In this document: piece after piece, positions 41,005 to 56,000 of the stretch
How positions within the stretch are numbered: position 1 is the stretch's first letter
How the letters are laid out: every line of letters begins with the position of its first letter
NCBI GenBank assembly: GCA_016713645.1
Contig: JADJOU010000010.1
Span: 62,001 to 126,000, forward strand
DNA: 64,000 nt
DNA from: Bacteroidota bacterium
GTDB taxonomy: Bacteria; Bacteroidota; Bacteroidia; Chitinophagales; JADJOU01
Direction of reading: 5' to 3'
The notes under the pieces: generated by a model
The model's input: only the letters and a program-made list of their open reading frames with translations
What the model was told of the DNA's origin: nothing
Databases searched by the model: none
Program-made: the position numbers and the translations under genes

Positions 41005-44000
41005 TTAGTTTTTGATCAATTTGTAGACAAATTGGTTGTCTTTCGTCTGAATCTTCAAGAAGTAAACCCCAGCGGCAAACTCCTCTGTATTCATGCTGTA
41101 GTTATTATCGCCTTTCTGACCATTCATCTGCTCGATTTTGACTACTTGACCGCTAATATTGGTCAAGATCAAACTCACACGGTCTTCTGCCAATAAAGTG
41201 AAATCAGCTGATACATTGGTATTGAATGGATTTGGACTCACCGAGTGAACGATGATGCCATCTTTGCCCTTGAATTGAACCACTCTAATCTTAGAGTATT
41301 CGAATTGGCCATCCAAGTCGTTTTGCTTCAATCGATAGTAGATCTTATCCGCATTCAAGCTCGCTGCATCTTTATCGATAAATGAATACGTGTTAATCAC
41401 GCTCGAATTGCCCGCTGCTTTTACTTTGCCTACAGAAACAAACTCTTTGCCATCCACACTTCGCTCGATGTCGAAATCTTTGCTATTGCGCTCACTCGCT
41501 GTTGCCCAATCCAAGTTCGCATCATTGCCATTTGCTTTTGCATCGAATGACAACCATGTCACTGGCAAGAATGCCGGGATAACATTTGGTATGAATACCG
41601 GATTGAATTGTGAGAAGTGGTTGGTGCGGTATTGCAAGTATTTATCAACTCCGTAATTATTCACATTCATCACATACAAGAAATGAGAAGAATCATTCAC
41701 CGTTGGTGTCGTCAATGGAACCAAAGTACTTGTAGCTGCTGGCTCGTGGAAGCGGTGCATCTTCATATAGTAGTGATTCAAGGGAACGCCGAATGTTAAT
41801 GCAGTATCTGCCAACAATTGCCATTCGCTCTGTTTGCAATAGAATCGCAAACTCACTTGTGTGCCTGGTGCTGGTTGAGTCGTCGGGTTGATATAGAGAT
41901 TTCTATCCAAGAAATAAGAGAGATATTTAAATCCATCTGCACTATTTAGGATACTGTCTTTTCTCAATCCCGCAGTATTCAATCGAAGTCCCCAACATGT
42001 TGGTCCGAGGTTATTTCCTTCTGGGTTGATAGAGAATACAAGTTTACCGAATGTATCTGTCACATCGATCCAACTTGTTCCTGAGATATTGATACATGAA
42101 CTCGAGGCAATATAATCACCAGAAGTTGTTCTAATCACGGCTGTATCATCTGCCCCTATATCAAAGCTATTAGTCAAACGCTTCACCCCGTCGATATCAT
42201 CTGTAAAGAAGGCTGAGAGCAATTTACCTCTTCCATCCAAGCCAGAACTTGGCAAGATGTGCAAGTCTGTGTTGGATTTGTATTGAGGATTAAATGCATT
42301 TGAATTCGAATCACTCATTGGCGAACTAGTTTTGATAGCGCCTTTAATCGATGAGAATGTGTAATTCGTACCTTGCAAGTTCAAAAGGTTTTCACCAGCC
42401 GAACCACTACCTTGGTAATAGTTATTGAAGTTGCACTCTCCTATCATCGCTCTCGCCGTAGTAATATTTGTTCCGCCGACGAATAAACTCGTTAAACCAG
42501 ATGGTGATTTGAAACTATTGTTGACGATATTAATGTTTGAATTAGTTCCAGATGAATTGACATACATATTATAGACTCCTGAAGAAGCAATATTGAAACT
42601 ATTGTTGAAGAAATTGATATAGTTTGAGTTAACCACATAAGCATTATACGTTCCTCCAGACATGCTGATGAAGTTGTTGAATATCATCAACGGCGTTGTT
42701 TCACCATTGTTGTTGATATTTTGCAACAACAATCCATAATTAAATCCATTGGTCGTATTTATTGTATTGTAGGAAATCTCCCCTCCATTGCTGATGTTTA
42801 ATAGCTCGATACCTTTATCCGCACAACATCCATTTTTCTGTACGTTATTATACTTCACTTCAGGTGCACTGCAATACCTTAAGAACATCCCTTGGAAGGC
42901 GTCTCCTCCAACTGTTGTAATAGCATTAGAATCAACAATTGTATTTTGATTGTATTGTGCCAATGTAGCATTTCCTTGAATATAGATTCCATAAGCTGCT
43001 CTTGAAATTGAATTTCTTCTAATCGTCAAGTTTGGATTTTTTCCAGTTGCCACAAGAGCTGCATTTGCCTGATTAAAGACACCCCATTGTGTGCTGAGGA
43101 TATTTCCATATATGGTTACATTCACACAACTATCTGCAGAGGCGATAATTTGTACTGCATTTATCCCCGACAAGTTTGATGTAATCGTCATATTTCTGAA
43201 TGAAATATTATCTGCATCCAAAATTTTAACGACAAAAGAACCACTCACATTGTTTTGCAAAGTCACAGAACTTGCGATGCCATTATCAGATTGGAATACA
43301 ACAGTATTGGTTGTTGAAGAACCTGGAATTGAGTTGATTTGAATCGATTCATTGTATGTACCTCCTCTAACATTGAATACCACTGGGCCATTGATTCCGC
43401 CACAATTCAATGCATTGACTGCCGCTGTGAAATTGGCATAATCTGGACTTGCGCCCCCTACCGTGAATGTTCCACTTAAAGGCGTACAATAGTTGCGTCT
43501 GATGGTATCATTGCTGAAATTCGCATCTGTATTTCCATTTGGTTGAGAAGTAAAGGCAACAAAAGTATTGGTACCTGAAACCATAGTCAATCCAGTAAGC
43601 GTCATAGATAAGGTATCACAAGTATTGATCGTTGAAGGAATTGCAACAACAACTGGTGAGCCGCCATTCAAGACATAGGTAAGGTTTCCAGAAGTTACTG
43701 CATTTGTACCTACATTTCTCAAAAGCACTGTAATATTAATTGGTCCCGCACTTACAGAAGTTGAAGTTGGAGAAACAATAGATTCGATTGAAATATCATC
43801 CGGACTTCCAACCACTTCATCTGCACCAATATCAGGTGTGCTCGATCTCGCTTGATTATCAATATCTGAAGTGATTCCAACATTCGCGCCAGTATAACAA
43901 ATTGAAGAGCGATGAAGATCCGTTGCTGAAACAAATTGCGGATTAAAATTAAATGAGTTTGCTCCAGCTCCACCACCGGTAGGATTGGTAAATGTCGCTT

Positions 44001-47000
44001 TGTAATTGCTCGCCGTGTAGAGCGTACCAGCAAGGTTTACCAAGGTAGTTCCCGCAGCATTGAAATAATTATTGAAGTCAATATTATTTGAAATGAAAGC
44101 GTTATTTGTATTTGTGTAGAATGGAATGCAATTCGATGCAGAAGCATTCGTCACTGCAAATATATTATTGCGCAAATCTATATTAGACCCATTCGTATTG
44201 TAATAGCAATAAGAAGTAATCGAATTAGAAACCAATGCATAATTTATAGAGTTGTGGTAGATTTTCCAATAGTTAGCGCTTGCAGTGTAAATTCCAATAT
44301 TCTGATTGTTGATATAAAAGAAATTAGAAATCATATTGTTGGCCATAACGCAACTGACACTTGCATTCCCTGAAGAAGAGGCAATTTGGATGGCACCACC
44401 ATAAGATTCTCTGAAAACATTATTGCTGATTTCATGATAATTTGAGCCAGATGGATTAGCACTTCCAAGATAAAGATTATAAAACACATATGCACTTCCG
44501 CCAATTCTGATGGTCATGGTATTGCCCAAAATTTTGACAGTTTGATTTCCTTGAATATATATACAACTATAAGGTGCTTGAGTCAAAGTATTTCCTCTGA
44601 TGAAAATGGTTTTGCTTCCATCATTATGGAATGAACTCAAGTTATAAATTCCTGTGCTAATTGCATTAGAATCGATGTAGATACTGTCATTGGAATTTGA
44701 ATTTGTTGAATAATTGGTTGTATTTCCATTTAACAAGATACCATGCACATTAAAGCTGGTATTATTTGGTGAGTAGTTCGCATTAGAAACAATACAATTT
44801 GAGATTCCACAACGCTTTGAGTTGATGAAATTCACATTCCATGCATCATTGACATTAGTAGAATTGATCGTGATGTTTCTGAAGTAAACATGTTGAGCAC
44901 CGCTGAATCTCAATACATACGGCGACGCTGCAGAGGTCGAAGCAAAAGTCAAAATTCTAGATGCTGCGTTTCCATTGCCTCCATTAAATGTGACGGTATT
45001 CACTGCAGTTGTTCCATTAATATAAGGAATTAAAACTTGCTCATTGTAAGTTGCTGCTTTCACATCAAAAGCAACAGGTCCAGAAATTCCACAACTAGCC
45101 ATAGCAGTTAAAGCTGCATTAAACGAAAGGAAATTTGTTGGGCCAGATCCTGCAGTATCAATAGTATACAATCCTGACATACCCAAGCAACCACCTACAA
45201 TAACAGAATCATTGATTGGAACCGCATCAGATGCGCCATTTGGACTAGTTGTAAATGCTTTCATAGTGAATCCACCACTGAAATTGTACTGAGTGCTAAA
45301 CGAGAATAAAACTGAATCACAAGGATTCAAAGTACCAGTCCATGCCTGATTAACCACTGTACCGCTAATATCATAGGTAACATTCGCAGAAGTTACCGTG
45401 TTGCTTCCATAATTTCTGAGGTAAACAGAAATCGTAGTTAAACCAGGGCTTGCTACTCCATTGAGTGGATTAGATATACTAGACACACCAATATCATTCG
45501 CCGCTGGATGGTCATCAGCGCCTGTTTCTGTAATGATACCGCATCTTGTGCCATCGATATCTTCAGTCATATATGACTGACGAGGAACTGAACGGATATT
45601 CGGAACTGAATTGATGCGTGGATTCGTTTGGCTGAAGAAGTTTGGATTTGCTACAATAGAGCCAAGATCATAAGAAGCACCCATTCCGCTTTCCAAGCAG
45701 CAAAAGTTGTATACACTGATCCATTAAAATTTCCAAAATTTCCTGCGCCAGCACCCTGATAATAAACATTACTATCTATAGTCGTGAAAGGAGTGTTGTT
45801 GCTCACTGAATAAATGCAATATCCTGCAGTTGCTCCATTGCCGCTATTCGCTAAAATATTGTAACGAATATCTGATGATGGACGAGAATATTCATTATTA
45901 TAAATATATGCAGCATAAGAATTTGCATTGCCAGAAGTGATGTTCACCGTATTGTGATGAATTTTACAATTGCTATACCACATATACATACCATACGATG
46001 GAGAACCAGACCCAACGCCAATATTGATCATATTATTGAGCACAGAACAATTTGGTCCATTCATGTAATAAGCAGCTATTCCATAACCATTCGCATTCGG
46101 GGCAGAAATTCTATTTCTAGAAATTTTTCCTGCATGTTGAATTCCAGTATTAGATGCATAATTAATCCCATAATAATTAGAATACGTTGAATTCGTGTTT
46201 ATATTATTATTATGGATATTCATACTCAAATGAAATGACAAATTCATTCCCATATAGTATTGGTTATTAAATGTATTATTTGTGAATGCACAATTATACG
46301 TATAAGCAGAACCATAAGAAACATAACTATAAATTCCATATGCGCCATTATTAAACAGACAAGAATCAAATATGTTGTTATCGTCCCCTTGTCCTGGAGT
46401 GGCGGTCGAAGTATTGTTAGCAAAAACGAGTGCATTATTTGTGCTTGTCAATGAGCCAGAAGGTCCGTTGAACGCCACCTTTCGATAAGTATTGAATCTG
46501 GTATTGTTTAATTGCCAAACGAGGGTACTAAAAGACGCATTCGTGCTTTGCAATGTTAAATTCTTCCATATTGTGTAATCGGCGCCATTCATTTTTACGA
46601 CGAAATTATTGGCAGCAGAAGACCCGCCGTTAAACTGAATAACAGCATTGGCAGCTATTCCAGAAGCTGATTGGAAGGTCACTGTATTTGTTGCTGAAGT
46701 TCCGTAGATTTGATTGAGTGTAAATTGTTCTGCATAAGTACCATTCGCGATATTGATAGTAACAGGACCAGCAACACCGCAATTATTTAATTTCAATGCA
46801 ATCGTATTGAAGTTGACAAAGTTTGTCGCACTAGCAGGCAAAGTCGTATCCATCGTATATACTCCAGAAAGAGGTTGACACACCAATGAAGATGTTGTAT
46901 CATTGCCTAAATAGCCATCAGGCAATCCATGTGGAGCATCAGTCCAAGCGATAATGGTATCGAATGTTCCAGTGTGAAATTGTATTGGTTAGCACCAGTA

Positions 47001-50000
47001 AAGGTGACATTTGAAGTCGCATTGGTAGCAATTGAACCTGTCCAAGCAATTGTTTTTGTAGACCCATTCAAACCAACTTTGTAATTGACATTGGCTGACG
47101 TGATTGTTGCTGAACCAAAGTTTTTAATTTGAACAATCACATCTTGCAATCCTGTGACAAGTGGTAATGTCGGACTGATAATAGCAAATGCACCTATGTT
47201 TTCAGCTGGCACGTTGAATTCATCTGCTCCGATATCTACTGTTGAAGATGGTGATAAAGGTCTGGTATCGCCATCGATATCCGTTGTAATAGTAGCGATG
47301 TTCGTTCCATTATTGCTCAATGCTCCAGAAATTGTATGCAAATTAGTCGAAGGATTGATATATAAAGGATCTACCCAAAGACATGTTGATGTATTCAAAC
47401 CATTTGTACTAGGACTTATCCATCCGTTTGTACCATATCCATTTTGTCCAAAAACTGCTTGACTTGAACCTGTATTTGAATTCCAAATATTATTGTTTTT
47501 AAAGCTATCTATCGGCTGTGCAGGAATCATACCACTTGTCTGCCAATAGAAATAACCCGCATATTGCGAACCATTATACACCACAAAACTATTGTTCTTA
47601 AATACCAAACCGCCATAATATCCAGAGGTGGAATATTGCATTTGGAAAGCGTATCCAAAACCTGCATTCATGATAGAGATGCTATTGTGGTAGAAATTGA
47701 TATTTCTACAACCTCCACTAGTAATGTACATTCCATATGGATTTGTAGAATAAAATATCCCGCCAATCATATTGTTGGAAATCTCTGATTTGTCGATTCC
47801 ACTTCCTAATTGATAGTTTGCAAAATTGAAATACATTCCGTAAGTACCCGCTCGATTGATTTTATTCTTTTAATTTCAAATCGCTCGACATATTCGAATC
47901 GCATACCCATTGAGCTCAAATTAGTTGAAAGGAAATTGTCAATATTATTCCCATTGATTGAAGTCAATGATTGATAAGCCAAATACATTCCATAATAAGC
48001 TTGACCATTAAAAGTATTGTTTACAAACTGATTGTTTTGACAGAATGTAGTTGTATTCGTACCAAATGAAGTGATTCCATAATACCCACCAGTAATTGAG
48101 TTATTACTTATCGTATTTTTATTTCCATTATTTCCCGTACCAGTTGCTGATGCTGCATTTGATGAAATCGCTATACCAGCAGAATTAGAGAAACTAGTTG
48201 AAGCCAATGAAATATTCACATTAGAATTTTGCACAAAATTACTATCCGAAGTTGCTGTCATATGCACTCCAATGCCATAAGATGTTCCTGTATTATTAAT
48301 AGTCAAACTATCCAATAGAATGTGCTTAGCGGATTGCAATCTAATCGTATGTTGCTGATTAAAAGCAATTGGCAACCACGTGATGGTCTCTTTTGTTGTA
48401 TTTCCCGTCAATCGCACGTAATTGGTAGCACTTGAGCCTGGGACGATCCCACTGAACAATACTTGCTCATTATAAGGACCAGAGCCTGCATCGATTCTCA
48501 AAGTAACCGGACCAATAACCCCACAAGAGTACACTGCATTCACCGCAGATTGAACAGAGGTAAAGTTGGTCTGCGTTTGAGGAAGATTTTTATTGATGGT
48601 AAATACACCGCTGAATGGCGTACAGAAATTCGTTGTGAATGTATCATTCGAATTTACTAAGTCAGCATTTGAATTTACATTACCTGTAAATGCTCTGAAT
48701 ACATTATTGCCTCCCGCACCAAATGTAAATAGAACGGTGAAAGTCAACTGCAAAGTATCGCAAGCTTGAATTCCGCCAACAGGCAATCCACTTCCCACAG
48801 CAAATGTTTGAGATGTTGCAGTACCGCCATTTACAGCATAATTAGCATCTAATGTAGTAATCGCTGCAGAACCATTATTTCTTACTGTAATTACAATTGT
48901 ATAAGGAGAACCAGGCGTTACCACAGAATTAGCTGGAGATCGCACATAGATTACACTTGCATCATAAGCATTCGTTGTAAATTCATCCGCTCCAATATCT
49001 GGAGTAGATGTTCGTGCTACATTATCAATATCATCTGGTACAATAGACAAGACATTTGCTCCTGCATTTGCAATACATGGAGTAGTCGTGTGAAGATCAG
49101 TCGTGGAGACAAAACTCACTTCTCTATTTAAACCAACACTCTCAAAACTTGCAATCGCAGAGCCGCCTGTTTTAAAGTTATTATAACTTGTCTGCGATGT
49201 TCCATTTGAAGTACCGCAGTATCCAAATGTAGTAGCATTTCTAGAGAAGAAATTGTTATTATTAAACACACATCCAGAAGTTCCTGAAGTTCCAATATTC
49301 GCAACCGCACAAGAGGTCGTTCCATTTCCAGATGCTTGGAAAATATTGTTTTGAACTGTGTTTCCTGTGAGTGAAGTTGTATAATAGAAACAAGCGACAT
49401 TTGTACTTAATAAGGTACTCGTCATATTGATGCTATTATGCATAAAGTCAGTATAATTAGATCCGCTACTGAAGTATACACCAAAATTAGTTGATGCAGC
49501 GCCTCCCAATTGAATGAAATTGTTTGAAATCAATCCACGTCCAAAAGAGAAACCATTTGCTCCATAGCTATTCAACATGATTCCATAACAAGTTGTTATT
49601 GCATTTATTCCAACTATTTTATTTTTTGTAATTCTTGGGAATTTAGTATTAGACTGTGTGTAAATACCATAGAAGGTTGAAGCCGGGGCATTCGTAGTAA
49701 TGGTATTACCAGAAATTAAAACCGAATCTTGGAAGTAAGAGTAGATGGCATAGCTATTCGTTTGATTGAACAATACATTATTTACATAAGCATGGTTTGT
49801 AGAAGGAACAGTCGTATTACTCTGCATCATTAAACCGTAACCACCATTTTTAATTGAATCATTAAACATAGTGAAACTTCTATCAGTTGAATTTGATTGA
49901 TAAACACCATATGCGTTTGTATTGATCGGATTTTGAATGACACAATTACTAATACTATCAAAATCAGCTCCATTAGTTATCCATGTTGTATATACAGTTG

Positions 50001-53000
50001 AAGCAGTATAACCATTTGCAATCGTCATTCTATCAAATGTGATATAATCTGCACCATTGAATTGCAATGTATATGATCCAGAAGAAACTGGAGTGAAAGT
50101 CAAGGTTGTCAATGAAGGATTGCCAGATGCCGAAGTAAATCGAATGCGCTTCGTCGAACTAGCACCATTGATCGGCGCTATACTTACTTGCTCAGCATAT
50201 GTTCCATTGGCTACTACAAAAGTGACATGACCAGAAACTCCGGCGCAATACAAGTCACTAATAGCTGCATTGAAAGTTGCATAATTTCCTCCACCGCCGA
50301 TGGTATAGGTACCAGCCATTGCAGGGCACAATGTCCACTGAGCCGTATCATTAGATGGAGTTATATCAGAAACACCATTTGGATTGGTCGTGAACACTTT
50401 CAAATTAGAAGAACCCGCGGTAAAATTATATGGCGTTGTCAAAGTTAAAGAAATGGTGTCACAAGGAGCCAGTGAGCCTGTCCAAGCTTGGGTGGTCAAC
50501 GATCCCCCATTTACAGTATAATTGATATCAGCTGCAGTTATAGTATTGCCGCCATAATTTTTCAAAGTGACATTGATAGATTGACTGCCAGTAGCCAATG
50601 GGAATGCAGGTGAATTAATAATAAATACCCCTAGATCATTGTTAGGCACCGTATTCATCTCATCGGCGCCTATGTCAGGAGAAGTTACTCTTGTATTTCC
50701 ATCAACATCCACCGTAACAGCTAAATTGGCTCCATTATTACAAGGATTAGTCACATGAATATCAAATGCCGATACATAAGAAGGATTGTTGTTCAAAGAA
50801 TTCAATCCACCTCCTAATGGATAATTTGCCTTATAATTCGCAGCGGTATAATTTACTCCATTAATATGCACGAGATTTGCAGAAGAAGGGTTCCAATAAT
50901 TATTATTATTCACACCCACAACTGCAGAGCTAGGACTAATCCACAATGGCGTCCAGTTAGATGTGCCTGGAATCGTCGTGCTCAACATATTATTGCGCAC
51001 ATCATTATTGCTGCCATTCTGAATTTGCATGCCATAATTAGGTCCGCCAGCAGAAAGGATATCGTGATTGATTGTATTGTGGTATAGATTCCAATTAGAA
51101 GCACTATTTAAAAATATTCCAACTGTTGAAAAGTTATAAGTCATTCCATTGAGCAAATTATTGTAACACTGCCCTTGATTGATCGGCCCACCTTGTGTGC
51201 TCACAAAATAAATTCCATATTGACCTGTTCTAAGAATTCTATTTCCATTGACTTCATTGAAATTAGTGCCTAGAGGGTTAACTGAACTCAAATAAATACC
51301 ATAAGCGGTAGTCATACTAGCCCTCGTATTGATTGTGTTGTTATTGAATTTAATCGTTTGCGCGTTTTGAAAAATTACGCCATATTGGTAAGCATTATTC
51401 CATGTGTTGTTAGTGAAATAATTCACCAAATTGCCATTGTTCAAATAACAATACAATCCATAATAACCAAAATTTATCGAACAAGAATCTATTCGATGAT
51501 TATTGGCAATGGTGGAAACAGTGCTAATACTAGTAGTACTTCCATTCATTACAATCGCATTAAAACCACTTGATGTAGATGTCGTTCCTGTTCCAGACAT
51601 ATCTACAATACAATTATTGAGTCTATTATTGGTTCCATTCATAAAATGCACTGTCCATGCATTTGAAGCACCTGAGCTTCGAATGGTCATATTTCTAAAG
51701 GTAATAAAATTACAATTATTAAACCTCAATACATGGGATAATCCCGAAGAAGTTAAGCCCGTAGCGAATGAAAGAATAACTGAAGATGCATTTCCATTTC
51801 CTCCATCAAAAGTGATGGTATTTGTGGCACTCACACCCACAATCGTTGAAGGTATGGTGATTTGCTCATTATAGGTCGATGGATCTACCAAGAAGATAAC
51901 AGGACCTGTAACAACTCCGCAATTCAAAGAAGCAACTGCCGCGGTCAATGTGGTAAAGTTTCCTCCACCGCCTGGTTTGACAGTATAAGTCCCAATTATA
52001 CTTCCTCCAATATTGACTTTGGTGCTATCATTTAAACCATAAGTATCTCCTACCAATGCTGTTTGAGCCATCAATGCATTACAACCTGCAAAAGTGGCCG
52101 TAGTTGCAAAAGTATAAATCACGGAATCATTCGCAGCTAATGATGGAACATAAGTTTCTGTAACCATTGTACCATTTAAACGATATTTCACAGGGAAATT
52201 AGAAACTGCATCCGAACCATAATTTCTAATTCTAATCCTTATCGAATCAGTGCTACCTGCTGTTACCGTTATTGGCCACACAATAGCAGAGACACCCACA
52301 TTGGTCGTTGTTTTTTCATAGGCTCCCATATCTGGAGTAGTTGTGCCCAAAATTGGAACTCTTGGAATATAATCCATGTCATAAGGAAGAGTCGCAATAC
52401 TCAAAGTACTATTAAATGTTGTTGCTGCAACTGCAGCCCCCAATTTCAAATTATATGCTGAAGGAAATTGTGGATTTGCACTAATACTTCCAGTACCTCC
52501 ACCGGCTGTAGGGAATGTACCAGCAGCGGCAGTAAATGTACCCGAGGTTGTTTGTATTAAATTTGCGCCAACGGCATTGTAATAAGCATTGTTGCTGCAA
52601 GTAGCAGAAACTGATGCAAATTGAACAGGAATTGCATTTGTTGCTGATGCATTGCCAATGGCAAAGATGTTGTTTCGAACCAATATACTTCCATTTGCTT
52701 GTATATAGAATGCACGATTTCCACTCGTTGAGGGATTATCTACATTGATTGTATTGTGCTGATAGACTGAATTTGTACAAAATCCTACATAGATACCACG
52801 TGATGCTACGCCCGTTCCCAAGAATCGTCCGATAACATTATTATTTACTTGATTTGGAAATGAACCATTGTTTGTATAGAAAGTTCCGAAGTACATTCCA
52901 TATTGTCGACAATTAAAGATTTTATTATAACTAAAATCACCAAAATCTGGTGTATTAAAATAGAGCGTTTGAACATAAATTCCCGAAGAAGAACTAGGGC

Positions 53001-56000
53001 CATTCACTCTATTATTGATTACATTATACAAACATTTCTGCGTGTGGTAGTCATTAAAAATTCCATAAAAATAAGAACTGTCTATATTGTTGTATCTTGT
53101 ATAAAGTACATTCGTATATAATGGCGATGATGGCATCCTAGTAGAAATACCGTAGTATCCCCCTTTAATATTATTGCTATCAATAATGATATTGCTATTA
53201 TTACTTGATGCAGTTGACATAGAGGTAGTGCTACCATTCAAAACAACCGCCGCTAAATTAGAACCAGTTGCAGTAGCACCAGCTCCTGCTACTTCAATAT
53301 TGCAATTTGCAACAATGATATTTTGACAGTTAATTATATTCAATGGCCATCCATTTGTGCCATCTGTAGAGCGAATAGTTAGATTTCTAATATTGATATA
53401 ATTCGAAGCATTCAATCTAAAAGTATGTGGATTTGCAAAAGTGCCTGCAAATGTCAAAATACGCGAACTAGCATTACCTGTTCCTCCATTGAAAGTGATC
53501 GTATTTATTGCTGAAGCGCCAGGTACTTCTCCAATAGTGATTTGTTCAGTATAAGTTCCCGAAGCCACATTAAATGTGACAGGGCCGCTCACACCACCGC
53601 AATTCAATTGAGCGATAGCAGCTGAAAAGGAAATAAAATCTCCCCCGCCTCCACCATTAATGGAATAAGCACCATTCATCGCAACACACAAAGAGCGATT
53701 AATCGTATCATTTAATAAATATGAATCTCCAGTTCCATTTGGATTAGAAGTAAATACAGAGAAATTACTAGGACCTGTCACAGTATAAGGCGTTGTAAAA
53801 GTGAAATTCATCGTATCACATGCAGCTAAGCTAAGACCAGTCAATGTCTGTGTTGTCAAAGACCCGCCATTTACCATATAAGAAACAGTCACAGAATTAA
53901 TGGTATTTAATCCATAGTTTTTCAAAGTAACATTAATATTGGTTGAGCCAGCCAAAAGCGGGAATGAAGGAGTATTGAGCTTCAAAACGCCCATATCGTT
54001 ATTAAGTGAAGGTGAAGTCTCATCAGCACCAATATCTGGTATTGTTCCACGAGATTGATTATCAAAGTCTGCTGTTAATCCTAGATTTGTGCCAGTATTG
54101 CAACCATTTAAAGTATGCAAATCTGTGCTATTATTCACAAATCGAGGATTGACATTCATAGAACCCGATCCACCTCCTAAAGGGAAATTTAAGTTGTAAT
54201 TTGTACTATTAGAATTGATACTTCCTGTTATTAAATTTGAAGAAGACGCATTGAAATAAATATTATTATTCAAAGCACTTACTGCAGAATTAGGCGTAAC
54301 GTAAAAAGGAACCGCTGCCACGATCGTTGGACTGGTAATAGACAGAATATTATTTCTAACATCATTACTACTGCCATTTTGAACGAAGATACAATTGTTC
54401 TGACCTCCTAAAGAGGCAAAATCCAAATTGACACTATTGTGCCAAATATTCCACCTATTTGTGCTATTCACATACATTCCAACATTACCAGATGTATATA
54501 CAAATCCAGAAATCATATTATTGTAAAGCTGTCCTTGAACAGAACCACTTCCCGAACAAGAACTCATATATATTCCATATTGTCCAATATTGGTGAATTT
54601 ATTGTTATTAATTTCAGAAAACAGCACTCCTGAAGGATTGACACTTTGCATATAGAGTCCAGCAGTAGCAGTATTAATTCCCCTCAAATTCACGACATTA
54701 TTATTAAACTTTACCACATGGGCATTTGAGAAAAATGCGCCATAATAATAAGCGCTGTTTATAGTATTATTTAAGTAATAGAAAGTATTTGTATTTGTAG
54801 AAACATTTGTATAAATTCCATAGTAACCTGCATTTAAAATAGAAGAATCCACTCTATGGTTATTTGCAAAGGTAGAATTCGTACTCATCGAAGTAAGACT
54901 GCCGTTTATGACTACTGGCGCCAAATTGCTATTTCCAGATGTCGCGCCAGCACCGCCGATGTCTAATATAGAATTGGACACTCTGTTACTGGTGCCATTG
55001 AAGAAGTGAGCAGCCCAACCATTAGATACATCCGTAGATCTAATTGTAACATTTCTAAATGTTACAAAACTACAAGCATTGAATCTCAGTACTGCAGGTG
55101 CTGCAGCAGATGTAGGCGCTGTAATAATTACATTGGCACTATTAACTCCATCAAATATTACTGTATTAACGGCTGACGCGCCGAAAACACTTCCTATACT
55201 CAATGCACCATTGTATGTGCGCGCTGCAATAGTAAATCTCACAGGTCCAGTAATTCCACAAGAATTCAAAGAAGCGATTGCATCATTAAAACTTCTGAAG
55301 TTTGAGCCGTCTGTTGCCATGGCTGAATCAATGGTGTAATTTCCGCTGAGAGGTCCACAAATAACTGCTAATAGACTATCATTCGCTGTATATCCATCAG
55401 GCAATCCATTCGGGGCATCCGTCCATGTAAATATTGTATCTATGGTGCCTGCAAAATTATGTTGATTCGCACCCGTGAAGGTAATATTCGTATTACTTCC
55501 TGTCGTTAAAGTTCCTGTCCATGGGAATGTTTTTATCGTACCATTGACACCTACTTTATAGCGCACATTTGCTGCGGTAATTGTAGCTGAGCCATAATTT
55601 CTTATTTGCACGACTACGTTTTGCAATCCCGGTGTGAGCGGCAAAGCAGGACTGATTACTGCAAACGCACCGATATTCTCCGCGGGGATATTGAATTCAT
55701 CTGCTCCTATATCAACAGTTCCTGAAGGTGCAAGTGGTCTGACATCTCCATCTATATCAGATGTTATAGATGTATTAATTCCAACATTGCTCAAAGGAGT
55801 TGATATCGTATGCAAATTGGTGCTTGCATTGATAAATAATGGATCAACGCCTCTGCATGACGAGGTATTCACTCCACCGAATGAAGCCGATATCCATGCA
55901 TTTCCTGAAGTACTTGAAGTCGTCATATATACAGAAGATCCTGCAGGATTAGAGATACTATAGATATTATTATTTAAGAAATTTATAAAAGTTGGTCCAG

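Noticed and set aside
41005..47836. Independent beta-helix genes at 41005, 45651 and 46907
   Set aside because: None has its own signal peptide, the junctions are single-base shifts inside conserved module text, and the module spacing continues across them.
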